Below, piece by piece: positions 61,442 through 64,000 of a stretch of DNA of 64,000 nucleotides. The stretch is from an uncultured Succinivibrio sp. (GTDB taxonomy: Bacteria > Pseudomonadota > Gammaproteobacteria > Enterobacterales > Succinivibrionaceae). The translations under genes and the position numbers were made by a program. Below the pieces are notes generated by a model. It was not told the DNA's origin. It ran no database searches and worked only from the letters and a program-made list of their open reading frames with translations. The stretch spans positions 1 to 64,000 of the forward strand of contig CAAGLL010000067.1 of assembly GCA_900770725.1 (NCBI GenBank). Direction: 5' to 3'. Positions within the stretch are counted from its first letter, which is position 1. Each line of letters starts with the position of its first letter.

Positions 61442-61966
61442 TCAACTCATCGTGTCTGACAAAATACCCTCAATGCGACAAAACCTGTCAGCCACAATCG
61501 ATGAAGCTCTTGCCAGCTCATCTTCTTCTGGCTTCCTGTTCTGGGCAAGCCACGGAAAGATATCGTGGTCAATCATTTCATTGATAGTCAACAATATTTT
61601 ATGCAAAGCAACATCAATCTCGTTATTCTTGCGCACGAAAAACACACCGGAGTCCTCCGGCTCCTCCAAACTTCTAAGCAACTCTTCGGAGACGCCGGCA
61701 ATGCCTGCCAGCCTGTCCTTTGCAAGCGGCGGACAGGTGCACATTCTTAGGATCGCCAGAGATTCCAGGTGCTCAACCAATGCACCCTGAGAGATGTCAA
61801 ATAGATTTCTCGTTAATCCAATTGCCTGCTTGAAGCGCTGTTCGCCCAAGAGCCGCAATCTCTTGTATGCATCGGGCGCGATTGACATGAAACGCCTGCT
61901 GTCCAAGCCAGATAAGTAGCTGATATTTTTTTTCTGCAAATGGTGCTTGTCGAGGTTGTTTCTCAT
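61442..61966 (-). CDS. Uncharacterised helical protein, possibly a GntR/FCD-type effector domain
   Basis: The 174-residue all-helical protein ends in EIDVALHKILLTINEMIDHDIFPWLAQ, loosely like the ligand domain of FCD-type GntR regulators, but no N-terminal winged helix is present. It may be a truncated regulator of island II or an unrelated small protein. It is convergent with the dehydratase gene and more AT-rich than the core genes. Confidence 0.5.
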   Translation of the reverse strand: MRNNLDKHHLQKKNISYLSGLDSRRFMSIAPDAYKRLRLLGEQRFKQAIGLTRNLFDISQGALVEHLESLAILRMCTCPPLAKDRLAGIAGVSEELLRSLEEPEDSGVFFVRKNNEIDVALHKILLTINEMIDHDIFPWLAQNRKPEEDELARASSIVADRFCRIEGILSDTMS

Positions 61967-62707
61967 GTTCTTACCTTAATTGGCGACCGTGAATCCGCCA
62001 GCGTTTTTTCCTTCATGCACTTGCGATCATTTCCCGATAGGTTCGTGTTTCGAATCGGCTTTCAAGAAAATTTTCACATTGATGGTACTATAAGCATTCA
62101 ACTATAAACAAGTATAATTTAACGTCTATATTTATACGCATGTGCATGCATGTCACTTAGAAGGAATCGAGGCTGCGGCCAGGTTGAGGAGGCACTGCAT
62201 GGAAGCATGGCGCCTGTGCAAAATGCATAAACCGATCCTGCGAAATCAAGGCATTTCGACGCTTGCGCAAGCACGGCAGCCGGGCAGTCAGGAAGGGCCG
62301 GTTCAACTTTGATTTGCGCCTGATTTTGCGCGTCGCGCAAAGAGCACCCGCCGGGCCTGTGGCATAATATCCGATTGCGGAAACACGACAGCCTGTTGTT
62401 CATGGCTTCTCTTTCCGCATTTTGCATTTTCCCTGCCCGGGATGCCGGGCGTCCACCTCCCCCGCCGGCTGGTATATTCGCTGCGCGGCGGCGTGGATAA
62501 AGGCGAAGAATGCGGCGCCGCATGCCGTGGCCCCACCCCCTGCGGGGGCATAGGCGCGCCCCCATGCGGCTATACAAAATCTGAAAACGGTTTTCCGCCT
62601 TCGTGACTGGGCTTGGGCTGCTCGGGTGCTTGACTATACCCTGGCCCCCGGTACGGCGGCCTGTCCGTGTTGGAAGCGAAAACCGCGTCCAAATAGGAGC
62701 TTTTCTC
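61967..62707 (+). other. Long non-coding stretch upstream of rne
   Basis: No gene is supported in 740 bp. The left part is AT-rich and includes TTGATG-18 bp-TATAAA (62079-62108), a promoter candidate on the plus strand. CATAAT (62363-62368) follows a 17-bp palindrome, TTTGCGCG-T-CGCGCAAA (62325-62341), and could be a nearer rne promoter. The right part is GC-rich and folded. A long leader is known for E. coli rne, where RNase E binds its own 5' UTR. Confidence 0.5.
62517..62570 (+). other. Stem-loop structure in the rne leader
   Basis: GCCGCATG (62517-62524) pairs with CATGCGGC (62563-62570) and encloses a CCCCC/GGGGG hairpin (62536-62548). It is a candidate for the autoregulatory structure of rne, by analogy only; I did not find the E. 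coli hp2 sequence. Confidence 0.45.
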
Positions 62708-64000
62708 GTGAAGAGAATGCTTATAAACGCGACTCAGCAAGAAGAGATCCGCGTTGCCCTAGTCGATGGCCAGAAGCTGTATGACCTCGACATCGAATCC
62801 CCGCAGCACGCCAACAAGAAAGCCAACATCTACAAGGGAGTGATAACCCGCATCGAGCCCAGCCTCGAAGCCGCCTTCGTCGACTACGGCGTCGAGCGCC
62901 ACGGCTTCCTGCCCCTCAAGGAGGTCGCCCCTGAGTACTACCCCGAGGGCACCGACTTCTCCAACAAGGCGTCGCTCAAGACCGCCCTCAAGGAAGGCAC
63001 CGAGGTCATCGTCCAGATCGAGAAGGAGGAGCGCGGCCTAAAGGGCGCAGCGCTCACCACCTACGTCTCGCTCGCCGGCAGCTACCTCGTGCTCATGCCG
63101 AACAACCCCAGGGCCGGCGGGATCTCCCGCAGGATCGAGGGCGAGGACCGCACCGACCTCAAGTCGGCGATGAAGGGCCTCGAGGTCCCCGATGGGATGG
63201 GCATCATCGTCCGCACCGCGGGCGTGGGCAAGACCGCCGAGGAGCTTTCATGGGATCTCCAGATCCTCACCAAGCTCTGGGGCATGATCAAGGATGCCGC
63301 CAACTCCCGCAGGGCCCCGTTCCTCATCCACCAGGAGTCGAACATCGCGCTGCGCGCGATCCGCGACTACCTGCGCGAGGACGTGGGCGAGATCCTCGTC
63401 GACAGCAAGAGCGTCTTCGACGAGGTGCTGCACTACATCAAGATGGTGCGCCCGGAGTTTGAGAACAAGGTCCACTTCTACGACAACATCGACGTGCCGC
63501 TGTTCTCGAAGTTCCAGATCGAAAGCCAGATCGACTCGGCCTACCAGCGCGAGGTCCGCCTGCCTTCAGGCGGCGCCATCGTGATCGACCCGACCGAGGC
63601 CCTGACCTCCATCGACGTCAACTCCGCCAAGGCCACCCACGGCGGCGACATCGAGGAGACCGCGCTGCAGACCAACATCGAGGCCGCCGAGGAGATCGCA
63701 AGGCAGCTGAGGCTCCGCGACATCGGCGGCCTCGTGGTCATCGACTTCATCGACATGACCCCGGCCAAGAACCAGCGCGAGATCGAGAACCGCATGCACG
63801 AGGCGGTGCGCCAGGATCGCGCCCGCATCCAGTTCTCCCGCATCTCCCGCTTCGGCCTCCTGGAGATGTCCCGCCAGCGCCTGCGCCCGTCGCTCGAGGA
63901 GTCGAGCTCGCACGTCTGCCCGATGTGCCAGGGCCAGGGCACCGTGCGCGACACCTCGTCGCTGGCGCTGTCGATCATGCGCCTCATCGAGGAGGAGTCC
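62708..64000 (+). CDS. rne: Ribonuclease E, catalytic half (runs off the right edge)
   Basis: The first 431 codons of the single-strand endonuclease that drives mRNA decay and rRNA/tRNA processing. The start is GTG 62708 after AGGAGC, reading [13 protein letters not shown]. The S1 domain (about 36-120), the 5' sensor region, the catalytic aspartates D303 (SIDVNS) and D346 (VVIDFIDM) and the zinc-link cysteines C404 and C407 (HVCPMC) all sit at E. coli positions. The window ends before the C-terminal degradosome scaffold. Confidence 0.97.
   Translation, partial: MKRMLINATQQEEIRVALVDGQKLYDLDIESPQHANKKANIYKGVITRIEPSLEAAFVDYGVERHGFLPLKEVAPEYYPEGTDFSNKASLKTALKEGTEVIVQIEKEERGLKGAALTTYVSLAGSYLVLMPNNPRAGGISRRIEGEDRTDLKSAMKGLEVPDGMGIIVRTAGVGKTAEELSWDLQILTKLWGMIKDAANSRRAPFLIHQESNIALRAIRDYLREDVGEILVDSKSVFDEVLHYIKMVRPEFENKVHFYDNIDVPLFSKFQIESQIDSAYQREVRLPSGGAIVIDPTEALTSIDVNSAKATHGGDIEETALQTNIEAAEEIARQLRLRDIGGLVVIDFIDMTPAKNQREIENRMHEAVRQDRARIQFSRISRFGLLEMSRQRLRPSLEESSSHVCPMCQGQGTVRDTSSLALSIMRLIEEES

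Noticed and set aside
1..64000. tRNA, rRNA and CRISPR loci
   Set aside because: No tRNA-like cloverleaf with CCA end, rRNA segment or spaced repeat array was noticed on either strand; a dedicated scan was not possible.

Overview
The window is a GC-rich chromosomal segment of a proteobacterium, most likely a gammaproteobacterium. RNase E at the right edge has a gamma-type start ([13 protein letters not shown]), and its catalytic D303 and D346 and zinc-link C404/C407 fall at the E. coli residue numbers. The fatty-acid/L32 cluster and a complete E. coli-type (class II) cellulose operon agree with this. Many TRAP transporters and sugar-acid genes suggest a host-associated or anaerobic life, but genus and family cannot be fixed from the sequence alone.

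Layout. 1-3.5 kb: two decayed transposases, an IS4-family gene with a single-base frameshift and an IS1634-type gene without its N-terminus. 3.5-4.2 kb: an SDR oxidoreductase. 4.4-18.4 kb: a tightly coupled bcsRQABZCEFG operon behind a good sigma-70 promoter; its BcsZ and BcsQ have degenerate active-site motifs. 18.4-31.8 kb: a TSUP exporter, an FAD oxidoreductase and an orphan MetQ/NlpA binding protein that share a duplicated promoter module, DUF2786 and DUF805 proteins, an SDR, pncB, a secreted 15-residue-repeat protein, a chemoreceptor, an LRAT-fold protein, an RpiR regulator and a lone TraF-type (S26) peptidase.

31.8-64 kb: the conserved block fabF-acpP-fabG-fabD-fabH-plsX-rpmF-yceD-(gph)-rluC-rne, which in E. 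coli is nearly continuous, is here split at three points. Island I (IclR, TRAP transporter, class II aldolase, FGGY kinase) lies between rpmF and yceD. A variable segment with an AlbA_2/Schlafen-type regulator gene, itself interrupted by an IS21-family element, lies between yceD and gph/rluC. Island II (DeoR, TRAP transporter, 2-hydroxyacid dehydrogenase, FGGY kinase, HpaI-type aldolase, IlvD/Edd-type dehydratase) lies between rluC and rne.

The most unusual object is the IS21-family element at 46000-49612. It has TGTTA/TAACA ends and a 5-bp ACCAT target duplication. Besides istA and istB it carries a third gene for a KfrA-like DNA-binding coiled-coil protein. An ATTACGAT motif occurs before istA, as a 41-bp palindrome before the kfrA-like gene, and near the right end, so the passenger may regulate itself and transposition. 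Removing the element with one ACCAT copy restores an intact 489-codon target gene.
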